In this document: piece after piece, positions 1 to 11,263 of the stretch | Layout: each line of letters starts with the position of its first letter | How positions within the stretch are numbered: the first letter of the stretch is position 1 | Assembly (NCBI RefSeq): GCF_020520425.1 | Contig: NC_079491.1 | Span: 8,791,143 to 8,855,142 of the forward strand | Direction of reading: 5' to 3' | Source of the DNA: Spinacia oleracea | Taxonomy: Eukaryota > Streptophyta > Magnoliopsida > Caryophyllales > Amaranthaceae | DNA: 64,000 nucleotides | The notes under the pieces: model-generated | Database searches by the model: none | The model's input: only the letters and a program-made list of their open reading frames with translations | What the model was told of the DNA's origin: nothing | Translations under genes and position numbers: made by a program

Positions 1-3000
1 GGGAAATCAAGTTTACTTTCTTGCATTCTGGGTGAAATGCCTAGGATCTCAGGGGTGGTCAAGTTGTGTGGGTCAAAGGCTTATGTTGCGCAGTCACCAT
101 GGATACAGAGTGGTACAGTTCAAGAGAACATACTGTTTGGGAAAGATATGGACCGACAAAGATATGATCAAGTACTCGAAGCATGTTGTCTTAAGAAGGA
201 TTTGGAGATCCTTTCATTTGGTGATCAAACTGTTATTGGTGAGAGAGGTATCAACTTAAGTGGCGGACAGAAGCAAAGAATACAGATTGCTCGCGCACTC
301 TACCAGGATGCGGATATCTATCTATTTGATGATCCTTTTAGTGCTCTGGACGCTCATACTGGTTCTCATTTATTCAAGGTAAACAAGACTGTTGAAGTTC
401 TGATTTGAAAAAGTACTACTTTCTGATTCCTGATTCCTGATTTCTGATTTCTGATTTTGGATAACAGGAAGTTTTGCTTGGTCTTCTGAGGGAGAAAACT
501 GTTATTTATGTTACTCATCAAGTCGAATTCCTGAATGCTGCTGATCTGATTATGGTGAGTTCACTAATATAGTCTATTTTTGTTTATTTTAGGATCATCA
601 AATTCCCCAAGTATTTGATAATCTTTTGAATTTCTTGCAAGGTAATGAAAAATGGAAGGACTGTACAAGTTGGAAAGTATGATGACATTCTCGTTCCAGG
701 TTCCGATTTTATGCAACTTGTAGGTGCACAAAATGCAGCTCTGTCGTCTACACTTGATTCTAACAGCACGGCACCTATTTCTGCAGACAATACTAAGAGT
801 ATCATCAGTAATAATGAAAATGTGAATGGTGAAGTAGATGATGACAGGGGATCTGCTGGTTTATCAGCACCTGCAGCAGCACAGCTTGTTAAAGAAGAAG
901 AAAGAGAGAGGGGTAGAGTCGGGTTTTCAGTCTATCGGAAATACATCACTACTACCTATGGAGGAGTTCTGGTGATTCTTATGATTATGGCCTCAATCAT
1001 GTTACAAATTCTACAGATAGGGAGCAATTACTGGTTAGCATGGGGAACGCCGTCATCAAAGGATGTACAGCCTGTTGTCAGTGAATCTACACTAATGACA
1101 GTCTATGCATCCTTGGCTTTTGGCATATGTTTCTGCACCCTTGTTGCAGATTCGCTTGTTGTAGCTACAGGATATAAAACTGCAACCATACTTTTCAGAA
1201 AAATGCTTGAGACCATTTTCCGCGCTCCTATGTCATTCTTTGATGCTACACCTGCTGGAAGAATTCTCAACAGAGTAAGTGATCAATCATCAACCCTTTT
1301 ATGTTAGTTTCTGTTCAAACTATGTTATAACATTTCCTGTCTTTTTGGTCCGAAATGAAGTGTCAAAGTGTCCATGCCAAGGGTATAACATACAGATTCA
1401 ACTGTTTTTTTAACAGAGAACTAAATTCAACTGTTTCAACTGTTTTTTTTACTAACTAGTTTGATTCACCTCCTCCCATATAGTGCTCAACTGATCAAAC
1501 TGCCCTGGAGACTCGAATCCCAACCCTACTTGATGGCTTTATTTCCCTAACAATCAAACTTGTGGGGACTATTGCTGTGATGTCCACAGTTGCCTGGGAA
1601 GTTTTGGTCATTTTCATCCCCTTGATTATCGCCTCCATCTGGTATCAGGTAATTCATTTACACTGCCTTAATTTTCTATGTCTGCAATAACTTGCGATAA
1701 TGTAACAAATTAACCCTTTATCATATGCAGCAATACTATATGCCTGCTTCGAGAGAACTATCAAGATTGAGCCGAGTATCTGAAGCTCCGGTCATTCAGT
1801 ATTTTTCTGAAACAATTTCTGGAATAACAACTATAAGGAGCTTTGATCAACAGTCAAGATTCCAGCCAAGTTATATGAAAATAGTGGATGCATATTCTCG
1901 CCCTGAGTTCCAAATTGCTGCTGCAATGAAATGGCTTTTGTTACGGCTGGATGCATTTGCTTGTATTACATTTGCCTTCCTTTTGGTTCTCTCTATGTAC
2001 TTTAGGGAAACAATAGATCCTGGTATGTATTTATATTGTTACAACTAGTTTAGAAATCGTGCAACACACAAATGCTTACAAGTTTATTTTTCCCTTTGTA
2101 ACAGCAATTGCAGGATTAGCTGTGACATATGGACTCACCTTAAACGGTACACTATCTGGAGTAATATGGTGTTTAAGCCATTTTGAAACCAAAATGATAT
2201 CAGTGGAGAGAATTCTTCAATACATGTCCATTCCTAGTGAAGCTCCTCTTATCATACAAGAAAACAGGCCAGATAGTTCATGGCCGTCAAGAGGAGAAAT
2301 CAGTATCCATAATTTGCAGGTTCAGTATGCTCCACATTTACCTCTTGTGTTACATGGTGTGACATGTACTTTTCCGGGTGGGAAGAAAACCGGTATTGTT
2401 GGAAGAACAGGAAGTGGGAAATCAACTCTAATACAAGCACTTTTCCGGGTAGTTGAACCTACAACTGGCCGTATTGTCATTGATGGTATTGATATCTCAT
2501 CTATTGGACTCCAAGATTTGAGGTCGAGGTTAAGCATCATCCCTCAAGATCCAACCATGTTTCAAGGAACTATACGGAGTAATTTGGATCCACTCGAACA
2601 GTACACAGATAAACAGATTTGGGAGGTAATTTGTTGTGTTTGTTTCCTTTGCTTTAACTGTAATGGTTTAAGGAGTTATTCATAATCTTTCAACATTTGC
2701 TAACTCTGAATATATTTCATTACTTGCAGACTTTGGATAAGTGCCAACTTGGAGATGAAGTCAGGAAGATGGAAAAGAAATTGGATTCAAATGGTCTGTA
2801 GATATCTCAGAACTTAGCTCGTGACTTGATTTATACAAACATTATTTTATATCAATCTGTTCAATTGTTTTTTTTGGTGTAAATTTTGATACAGTTCATG
2901 AAAATGGAGAGAACTGGAGCGTGGGTCAAAGACAACTAATATGCCTAGGGAGAGTATTACTGAAGAAAACCAAGGTGTTAGTCCTTGATGAAGCAACTGC

Positions 3001-3347
3001 CTCAGTAGACATAGTTACTGATAATTCAATCCAACAGACTCTTAAACACCACTTTTCTGAATGTACACTTGTTACAATTGCCCATCGCATCACGTCTATC
3101 CTTGACAGTGATATGGTCTTGCTTCTGAGTCGTGGTAAACTCTCGATTGATAGCTTTTACTTCGTGTTATTCTTACAGACTAGAAAGTAAAAAATTACCT
3201 TTACCTGTTCCTCATATATGCATTGTATTTTCCAAAACTGTTTTTTTTACAGGGGTGGTTGAGGAGTATGATTCTCCTGCGAAGTTGCTACAGAACAAGT
3301 CATCCTCATTTGCACAACTGGTAGCAGAGTATAAAACAAGATCCTGA
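1..3347 (+). CDS. ABC transporter C family (ABCC/MRP) protein, ABCC3-like, 3' part
   Basis: Nine exons are readable: 1-378, 468-554, 642-1274, 1484-1648, 1731-2022, 2105-2625, 2730-2793, 2895-3134 and 3253-3347. All have GT-AG borders and compatible phases, giving 824 residues and a TGA stop. The window opens inside the Walker A motif of the first nucleotide-binding domain (GKSS at residues 1-4). That domain continues with the signature LSGGQ (86-90) and Walker B ending in Asp110-Asp111. A variable linker and the second membrane domain follow. The second nucleotide-binding domain has Walker A G618-S625, signature VGQRQ near 723-727, catalytic Glu746 and switch His777. Plant ABCC proteins pump glutathione or glucuronide conjugates and similar organic anions, usually into the vacuole; the ABCC3-like assignment rests on overall resemblance. 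All ATPase motifs seen are intact, so this looks functional. The first membrane domains lie left of the window. Confidence 0.93.
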
Positions 3348-4202
3348 TAAAATTTAGATGTTAAAGAGGCTGATGACTAATGATAGGAATATCATTCTTT
3401 CCTGGTAGTACTACCAGTGGCATTGTATTGTATCTATATTTTGACAGGAAGAGTATTCATAGTGTTATTAGTATCAGTTCAACGAAAAGTACAAAGTAAA
3501 ATGAAGTTGAATTTTGACATGATAGCTGAGGTTGGAAATACATGGATTTTTTTTAAAGATTATATAATCCAAAATAGTGTAACAAAATCGTTTAAATGGA
3601 CTATATTTGCATAATAGGAAGTATGTTCTTTTTTAAAACATTAAGGAAAAGTATTCATAAAATACAATGTTAAAAAACTGGAAAGGATTACCCTTGTACT
3701 TTGGTTTCTGACAAGGGCACACTTACTATGAATTGACTTGTCAATAGTACGCTAATTAAACTAATGACTTCCAAATACAGGTAATCATTAGGATTAGAAA
3801 TAAAAAAATTATGAAAACCAATTAAATGCCAAAAATTATGAAAGTGGTGATACATATGGTTTGTTGAATTTGATATCACTTTAATGGGATTAAATTGTGA
3901 AAGACTCATACAAAATCATAGAGAATCGGAATTGAAAACCATCTTCTAACTTAGCTATAACTCATAATAAAACAAAACAATCTCTAACATAATTAGGGAC
4001 TGAAAACATAAATAAAAATTCCTTAAAAAACTACGAATTGAAATGCATGAAAAGAAAATTCCGACTCAAACACCAGATAAAACCACGAAAACCCATTTAA
4101 ATAAATGGTATAAAGGAGTCACCTATTTGGCTTACACAACTAACATGTTAATTGACTTTAACATGGACATGATCTTTCAGAAAGCAAGATGGCTAGTAAA
4201 GT
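3348..4202. other. AT-rich 3' flank of the ABCC gene
   Basis: No gene is recognised. The first 200-300 bases are probably the transcript tail of the ABCC gene. The rest is AT-rich sequence with short open frames that lack coding character. It ends at the target-site duplication of the hAT element. Confidence 0.6.
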
Positions 4203-4219
4203 GTCACAAGTAGGGGTGT

Positions 4220-4690
4220 CAAATCGGGTCATCGGTTCGGTTTCGGTTCGGGTTCATCGGTTCGGGTTGAAACCGGTTCATTTTACTATCGGTTCGGGTC
4301 GGGTCGGGTTGAAAATTAAACGGTTCGGTTCGGGTTCGGGTTATGTAGTGCGGGTTCATATCGGGTCGGGTTCATACCGGGTCGGATTCATATTGGGTCG
4401 GTTTCATGCCGGGTCGGTTTCATATCGGGTCGGGTCATATTTGGTCGGGTAAAAAACGGGTTAAGTCGGTTTCATATCGGTTCAGGTTATAATCGGGTCG
4501 GGTTCATATCGGGTCGGGTTCATATCGGACCGGGTCAGATCGGGTCGGATTGTAGTCGGGTTGGGTCAATTCGGTTCGGTTCGGTTCGTTAACGGGTTTA
4601 GCTGGATTGTAATCGGGTCGGGTTCATATCGGGTCGGGTTTATATCGGGTTGGGTTCGTGTTTAGTCAGATCAATTCGGATACAAATTAC
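4220..4690. repeat. Left subterminal array of CGGGTCGGGTTCATAT-type repeats
   Basis: Dozens of degenerate copies of GGTTCGGGT and GGGTCGGGTTCATATC lie head to tail, with all G-rich copies on the + strand. This is the left subterminal region of the hAT element. In hAT elements such subterminal repeats are transposase binding sites, and that role is inferred here. Confidence 0.85.
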
Positions 4691-5712
4691 AAAAAATGTC
4701 GGGTTATTATTAAAATCACAATTTTCAATGCGCTTATATTATAATATCTACATTATTGAAGCAAAGTGAAAAGGTAAAAGAGCCCATACAATTTGATTAC
4801 GTGATTTATAACTAATGTTATTTTTTTTTTTGACGAACAGCTAATGTAGTAATGTTCGCTATCCAATTAATTTCATAAACTTAATTAAGAAAAGTCAGTC
4901 GATGTCTTTTACTATGTCCTGTAGTATTTACCAATCATATTATTCAAATGGAATCAAAATAATCTATGCCCTCCCCTACCATGTAAGAGTATTATGAAAC
5001 ATGTATTGATGAACTAAATACTGATAACGTAGTAATTAATAATGGACAATGATGAAGTAATACGTAATGAATTTGTAAATTTTGTAAATACAAGTTTGTC
5101 ATACATTCATGCATATTGGTTTAAACAGCAACGAGCCTAACATGTTCAACAACGGAACGAGACAAACAAGTTCAATTGTTAATGAATTAAGTCGATTCAA
5201 TTAAAACAACATACCTTTTTGATTAGTTCTCGGGTTATAAGCTGGTATTGAATTAGATCAATATAGTTTAATGATCGATTAGACGATTAGTCAGTTGAAT
5301 ACGAGTCAATAAAAGAGTGTAAGACTAATAAAACAATACAAATTCATGAGTTTTATACTTTTATAACATTGTCAAGAATTAAGGAATATAACATTCTATA
5401 TTTTATTACTCTAATAAGCTAATAACTGATGAATTGATGATTATAATTATTTTGAACTAAAAGTCCACAGAACTATAACTATGTAAGGATATAAATCTGT
5501 AACGATATAGTGTACTTATATAAGTATATAACTTTGTGAGATTATTAGTTTAGAACTATCTAATTAATTCTATATATTTATGAGATTATAAGTTTACAAG
5601 TATATAACTATGTATGACAGTAATTATATAACTATGTGAATATATAAATAACTTTATGAGACTATAGATCCGTTTACATCTATTTAATTGTACAAGACTA
5701 TAACTATACAGT

Positions 5713-6543
5713 TAGGGGTGCTAACGAGCCAGTACGGCTCGCAAACTATTCGGATTTGGCTTGGTCAAAGCTTGGCTCGGAGGGGGTTGATTCGGTTTGT
5801 AATCCAACTTGGGCCTTAAATAATACTCCACTACACACTAAAGTCCCACATTGGTTAAGAAAACAAGCACCAATCTTATTTTCTTTATAAATAGCTACTA
5901 CTCCTCCCCTCAGCATAGAGTTTGATTTTGTACCACATTGGTTGGAAAAAACTCTTGTACTCTATTTTCTTCACAAAAGGAATGAAGTATATTTTAAAAT
6001 ATTTGATTATTCTTGAATTAAACTAATTAATAATTTATTATTTAAATGCACTTAGAGTCTTGTTGTTATAATAATATTTCCTTTCATTGTTTGAATTTTT
6101 TTAAATAAACATGAAGTCCCACATTGTAACTTCAGTGAAGTTAAGATTGAAACCAAGTTATATAAGAATATGTAGGGTGAATTTTTCTCTTAAACAAACA
6201 TGGAGTCCCACATCGAAATTTTAGCCAATGCTAAGAGGGAAACCAAGTTATAAAAACATACGAAATATGTAGGATGACTTAAACAAAACATGGAGTCCCA
6301 CATTGAAAACATAGCAATGCTAAGAGTGAAACCAAATTATAAAAGCATATGGTGGGTAGCTTTAGTTTTTGACTTGAGCCTAAGCCCAACTTTTTCAAAC
6401 TAAGTTTTGAGCCCGGACTCAAGCCCAGCTTGGACTCAAGCCGAGTCCAAATATTGGAGGCTTGTCGTGCTTGACATCCACTAGTTTCGAGCCGAGCCGT
6501 GCCTTAGCATGTTCGGTGTTGGTTTGGCTTGTTAACATCCCTA
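5713..6543. mobile_element. Nested hAT-type MITE with TAGGGGTGCTAAC ends
   Basis: The left end TAGGGGTGCTAACGAGCC is matched by GGCTTGTTAACATCCCTA at the right end (15 of 18 bases as inverted repeat). Flanks CTATACAGT (5704-5712) and CCATACAGT (6544-6552) are a duplication with one mismatch. Subterminal GAGCC/GGCTC motifs resemble other plant hAT elements. No open frame for transposase exists. It sits inside the larger hAT element at 4211-7412, so it inserted later. Its centre is built of repeated promoter-like modules, listed separately. Confidence 0.75.
5843..6345 (+). promoter_or_regulatory. Four snRNA-type promoter modules (USE + TATA)
   Basis: Plant U-snRNA genes use an upstream sequence element RTCCCACATCG and a TATA box; a spacing near 33 bp is the Pol II form. 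Four copies of that layout are present. GTCCCACATTG at 5843-5853 pairs with TATAAATA at 5886. 6116-6126 pairs with TATATAAG at 6159. 6205-6215, an exact USE GTCCCACATCG, pairs with TATAAAAA at 6249. 6295-6305 pairs with TATAAAAG at 6338. Spacers are 32, 32, 33 and 32 bp. A decayed fifth USE is at 5930-5940. The last three modules are tandem copies of about 90 bp. Promoter activity is inferred from architecture only, and no snRNA body follows. Confidence 0.6.
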
Positions 6544-6974
6544 CCATACAGTAATATATCCTATTGGAAATATATGTTCAGTTACTCGTTTGATTAACAA
6601 CCGTTCAAACAAAATCTAATAATTTTATTATAACACGTAAAAGAAACAAAATCTAATAATTTTATTATAACACGTAAAAGAAATTTGTAAACTGTAATCT
6701 TTTAATTCCAATCATCATAATTTTATTTTTTCCTTGATTTTTAATTTAGTTGATTTTATTAATATAATTATCTCGCATTAGGAATTAAGACATAAATATT
6801 CATTCCAAGTGCAGCAACACAATAAAGAGCTTGCAAGTTGGTGACAAAACTCGTAATTAGGACTTCATAATACGGAGTAATTGGCTGATGAATTCGTTTA
6901 ATTCATTTGATATCTTAGCATTTCGGCTCTGTTTGGTATGGCGGAAAACATTTCAAGTTAAAACTTATTTTCGA

Positions 6975-7400
6975 GGCGGGTTATAAACGGTTTGAATTAA
7001 ACGGGTAGTAAACGGGTTACGGTTGTAAACGGTTCGGGTTGAAAAAGTTCGGGTTGTAAACGGTTCGGGTTGAAACAGTCCGGGTTGTAAACGGTTCGGG
7101 TTGATACAGTTCGGGTTGTGAACGGGTTTTTCCCGGGTCGAAACGGTTCGGGTTGAAATAAATCGGGTCATTAACGATTTTCGGGTCCATTCGGTTCGGG
7201 TAGGAACGGTTCGGGTTGACGCGTGGCGGTTTGTTATCGGGTATCGGGTCTTAATCGGGTTAATGTTTTCGAGACGGTTCGGGTTCGGGTTAAATATTAT
7301 CGGTTCGGTTTAGTTTCGGGTTCCAATTAACGGGTTATTAACGGTTCGGGTTCTTAACGATACGGATTAACCCAGCGGGTTCAACGGTTCGGGTTGAGAA
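6975..7400. repeat. Right subterminal array of ACGGTTCGGGTTG-type repeats
   Basis: About 425 bp of degenerate repeats around AAACGGTTCGGGTTG. They are in the same strand orientation as the left array at 4220-4690, so the two ends are direct rather than mirror copies apart from the terminal dozen bases. Confidence 0.85.
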
Positions 7401-7420
7401 TTGACAGCCCTAGTCACAAG

Positions 7421-7767
7421 TCCAAGTCAAGCTCTTATAGACCACAAATTTGACTAACTTATACAAGCATGTAAGTGGAAAGTGGGGGATGTGGGTAACC
7501 GAAGAATTTTCCACGAAAACAACCATTCTTCTAATCATTTTATGACCACAGCAATAGCACAAAGTCTCTTATCAAGTCAATGCAAGTAAAATGACAAATA
7601 TACCCTACAAAATCGGCCTTTCCCGTTCTTACAAGAAGAACGTTACAAATTTACAATAATAATTAACATCCCACTACTAAACAAACCAATACCCATCAGT
7701 CCATCACCAAAAACGAAAACAGTTTTCTCTACTCTCTTCCTCTTAGAGAAAAACTTCCAGTATAGGT
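7421..7767. other. Upstream region and 5' leader of EDS1
   Basis: Noncoding sequence between the hAT element and the EDS1 start codon. The hAT element ends only about 355 bp from the start codon, so most distal regulatory DNA of EDS1 is transposon-derived. No clear TATA box was singled out. Confidence 0.5.
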
Positions 7768-9765
7768 ATGGCAGGAGAGCAAATCGGGTTAAGCGGAGAG
7801 TTAATCGGAAGAGCTTCCGCCGTAGCCATAAAAGCTCACAAGTCATCTTCTGGTAAGCCTTATATATGTGAGAAATCTAGGAGCTCATCATCAGAAGTGA
7901 TCTTTGGATTCACAGGAACTTGGGATTTGGGTGACTGGTTTACGCATAAGCCATTTGGAGAGGCAAAGATCAACCTTAATCTCTTCCCTTCTCTCAGAAC
8001 CATTGGCAGCAACGAAGCTGCGACAGTAAACCAAGCATTTCTTCAAAGATTTGAAGCAATATTGACAAAAACATCACTGAAAAATGAGGTATGATCGTAT
8101 GAAATTAAGTAGCTTGTATTATCAAGAATTTATTTTATATTACCTGTAAATACACGAACAGTTAACTGAGTGGATTGATTCTCAGGTGGAAAAAGCTGCA
8201 GCAGAGAAACAGATAGTGTTTACAGGACATTCCTCAGGTGCAGCAACAGCCATATTCGCAACTCTGTGGTTCTTAGAATCCCGGAACCATATTCCACCTC
8301 GTTGTATAACCTTCGGTTCACCTCTTGTGGGTGACAAAATTTTAACTCATGCTATGAACCGAGAACATTGGAGTCAATATTTCACACACTTCATCATGAG
8401 ATATGACATCGTTCCTCGAATTTCCCTCACTTCCCTTCCTTCTATAGAAGGAGAATTGCAGCCAATTCTACATTACTACAATCCAAAATCTCCCTTTTAT
8501 GCAAGTGATTCTGTTGGAAGAACGGAAGAAGCTTCCCTGTTTGTACTGAAAGTAATGAGAAATATTTCATTACTGACCAGTCGTCTAGCCTGCAAATTCA
8601 TGGGGTGTACAAACTTCTTGTTGGAAAACGTGACCAATTTCATTGAACTAAGCCCTTACAAACCTTTTGGAACCTATGTGTTCTGCACTGGAAATGGAAA
8701 ATTTGTCACTGTAAAAAATCCAGATGCCATTCTCCAAATTTTGTTTTACTGCCTTCAGCTAGGGTCTGAATCTGAGTGGGATGAGGTAGCACAGAGAAGC
8801 CTGAAAGAGCATTTAATCTATGAATATGAATTACTCAAGAGCGTGGAAGTGCCAAGTGTAGCTTACTTGGAGCATCTGGTAGATCTGCCTTTATCAACAG
8901 AAAACATGGGAGAAAGTGAAAATTTCACCATATCTGGTGCTCTGAATGACCTAGGCTTGGTGAGTCCTAGACTACTCTCTCTTCTCACTTTTTGAATGTT
9001 TTCCTCCATTTTATGCAGTTGCTAACTAAAAGCTGGTTGATATTCCAGAGTGAAAGAGCCATACTGTGTCTTCGAGCTGCAGGGGAGCTAGAAAAACAGA
9101 AAGCTAGAAACCAAATCAAGATCAATGGCAACAAAACCAAAATCAGAGATGTGCTGAATATGCTTGAAAGATATCAAGCAAGTTGTGAGGTTCGTAAAAT
9201 AGGATACTATGATGCCTTTAAGATGCAAAAGCACACTGAAGACTTCCAGAACAATATAAGGAGATTGGAACTAGCAGGCATATGGGATGAGATAATAGAG
9301 ATGTTGAAAAGAAATGAATTACCTGACGAGTTTGAGGGGCAGAAAGAGTGGATTGAGATTGGTACCAGGTACAGGCGCCTTGTTGAGCCTTTGGATATAG
9401 CCAACTACTACCGGCATTTGAAAAATGAGGATACTGGGTCTTACATGGGAAAAGGTAGACCATCACGTTACATTTATATACAAAAATGGCGTGAGCATGT
9501 GGAGAAAATGGAGGCTGAACCCGTTCCAGAATCCTGCTTCTGGGCTGAGGTTGAGGAGCTTTGCATTAGTACCTGCAATACGCAGTTCTCTGGAGATGTC
9601 AGGGAGAGAGTTTACCGTCTTGAAATAAATGTATCATTATGGGCCCGGAATGAGCTGCTAGGCAAAGATGTATTCCTGAATGAATCCTCCTTTGTCCAAT
9701 GGTGGAAGAGGCTTCCCATCCAGCATAGATTAGTATCATGCATCAGGGATCTATTTCATGAATAA
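7768..9765 (+). CDS. EDS1: EDS1, lipase-like immune regulator
   Basis: Three exons, 7768-8088, 8186-8959 and 9049-9765, join in phase 0 to give 603 residues, close to the usual EDS1 length of about 600-625. The N-terminal alpha/beta-hydrolase domain has GHSSGA with Ser124, then Asp181 and His316. These sit almost exactly where Arabidopsis EDS1 carries its Ser-Asp-His triad (123, 187, 317). The C-terminal EP domain contains the conserved KIGYYDAF motif near residues 415-422. EDS1 forms heterodimers with PAD4 or SAG101 and relays signals from TIR-type NLR receptors to defence genes and cell death, in nucleus and cytosol. The start is the first ATG of the open frame. An alternative acceptor at 9018/9019 would add about ten residues at the exon 2-3 joint. 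The gene looks intact. Confidence 0.95.
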
Positions 9766-10609
9766 TAAGTATTCCTACACCAGTATTCAAATCCTATTCA
9801 GTGTCTGCAATATGCAAGAATACAATTTACATGTAATGCTTTAAAAAAAAATTACTTTTTTCTGCCTTCCCTGTAACAAACAGGCAACAAGCTTGGCACT
9901 CCAGAGATCCATAGCAATTAGAAATCTGTACCAATAGAAGATAGAGTTCAGATCTGAAAGCAGTCGATGACGTATTTTTAACAGTTTATAGTAACAATAA
10001 CTAGAGAACTGAATTCAGAATCTGAAAAGTAGCACGCAAAATTAGAACATATATGGACACTGTAGCTTAGGCTATAAATTCCATATGGCAGATTCCTTCT
10101 GGCTAAAAAATCTTCGATCTCCAGCAGCATTAAACAAACACTAAAAGAAGAAGCAAAGTATGTTTTCAGCTCGCTTGTTTACGAAAAAGCAACATTCAAG
10201 ATAAGGCAAATGATACATTGGCACGGTAATGATGAGAATTAAAAGGGGATGTAGCTCCCTTCCCAAGCCATGAGCATGGGGGTTGAACTTTGTGCAGATA
10301 ACCCCACAACTTAGTAACTTTCCTTGTCTCCCCATCCCCGCTTAACTAATACCCCCAACCCAAAGCCTAGCCTGATCTTCAGGATATATTTTATTTTGGT
10401 AAGCTTCAGGTAGGACAGGCCTTGCGCTGCCAGCAGAGAAACAAATAGGCTAAACAAGCCCGTATCAGCACACTATACATCACCATAAAACTGGAAATAA
10501 ATTTACCTATTTGTGAACCAATCCTTATCAACATCAGAAGATTTTCCTAGGCATAATGTGAGCATCTACTTCAGACATTCCCTTTTATCTTCTGTCACAA
10601 CCTTTTGGC
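9766..10609. other. EDS1 3' flank, no gene seen
   Basis: The first few hundred bases presumably hold the EDS1 3' UTR and poly(A) signals. No coding frame or recognisable repeat was found in the remainder. Confidence 0.5.
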
Positions 10610-11263
10610 TCAATAATGCCTAATTTTCGGTTTCCAAGCTGTGTACACAGCAGAAGAAATAACAACTAACCAATTCCTCTCTATGAATCCGCCTACAAGT
10701 ATCAGATAATGTTGACCACTGACCAGAGGTGCTCAACCTATCTTTTATGCATTTCAAGCACTGAGAGTTGAACTGACACTTAAAGAATAAGTGCTCATGA
10801 GATTCTGTCAGCTCTCTGCAAATAACTCAATAATTGTCTTCAGCCACACCAATCTTGGCCAACCTCTCTTCAACCACTTTGTTGCAACCCAAGTAATAAA
10901 GTAATAAACTAATGCCTTGTATGGTAATAAACTCGCAGATTTTTCCAGTCAACTCTAACTGAATCACCTCTCAGCAAACAATAAGTTCTCTGGAATGAAA
11001 ACTTAACTTGATTTTTCAACTGTACTTGAGTATTTCCTTGACTTCACATACTCTTTTCCAATACAAACTGCAGACTTCAGGAGGCTGCAGTTCCCCCATT
11101 CCTGTGAGAGTAATATATCCATCTGCTTTATTGCGAGTGCCCATACATGTTTTCCCATATCAGCTTTGTTCCATTGCGAGTGCCAATACATGTTTTCCCA
11201 TACACCCACACCAAGGCCCCCAAAATTCTTCGGCAAAACAGCACTTCCCCAATATAACTGCAC
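10610..11263 (-). pseudogene. LINE reverse transcriptase C-terminal relic (zf-RVT)
   Basis: On the minus strand, several frames in order read like the end of a plant LINE polymerase. First comes LPKNFGGLGVG, then WNKADMGKHVWALAIKQ (11.26-11.1 kb), then LLRGDSVRVDWKNL (about 10.95 kb). The zinc-binding zf-RVT region follows, ERLAKIGVAEDNY-stop-VICRE and ESHEHLFFKC, then SSAVYTAWKPK before a final TGA at 10612-10610. The first zinc-binding Cys codon has become TGA, and at least two frameshifts separate the blocks. A local duplication of about 32 bp (TGGGAAAACATGTAT core) interrupts the upstream block. No active element remains. Confidence 0.7.

Larger units (their letters stand above)
4211..7412. 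mobile_element. Non-autonomous hAT-like DNA transposon, 3.2 kb
   Basis: The ends are inverted repeats: TAGGGGTGTCAA at 4211 and TTGACAGCCCTA ending at 7412. They are flanked by a perfect 8-bp duplication, GTCACAAG, at 4203-4210 and 7413-7420. An 8-bp duplication and a TAGGG-type terminus are typical of the hAT superfamily. No transposase frame is visible inside, so it needs a helper. About 450 bp at each end is packed with a G-rich CGGTTCGGGT-type motif. The interior is AT-rich and contains a 38-bp direct duplication near 6607-6680, a piece of another MITE family near 6924-6975 (TCTGTTTGGT...GGAAAACATTT type), and the nested element at 5713-6543. Confidence 0.85.

Noticed and set aside
4189-4452. 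Open frame of Gly/Ser/Val repeats
   Set aside because: It is a reading of the hAT subterminal repeat, not a protein.
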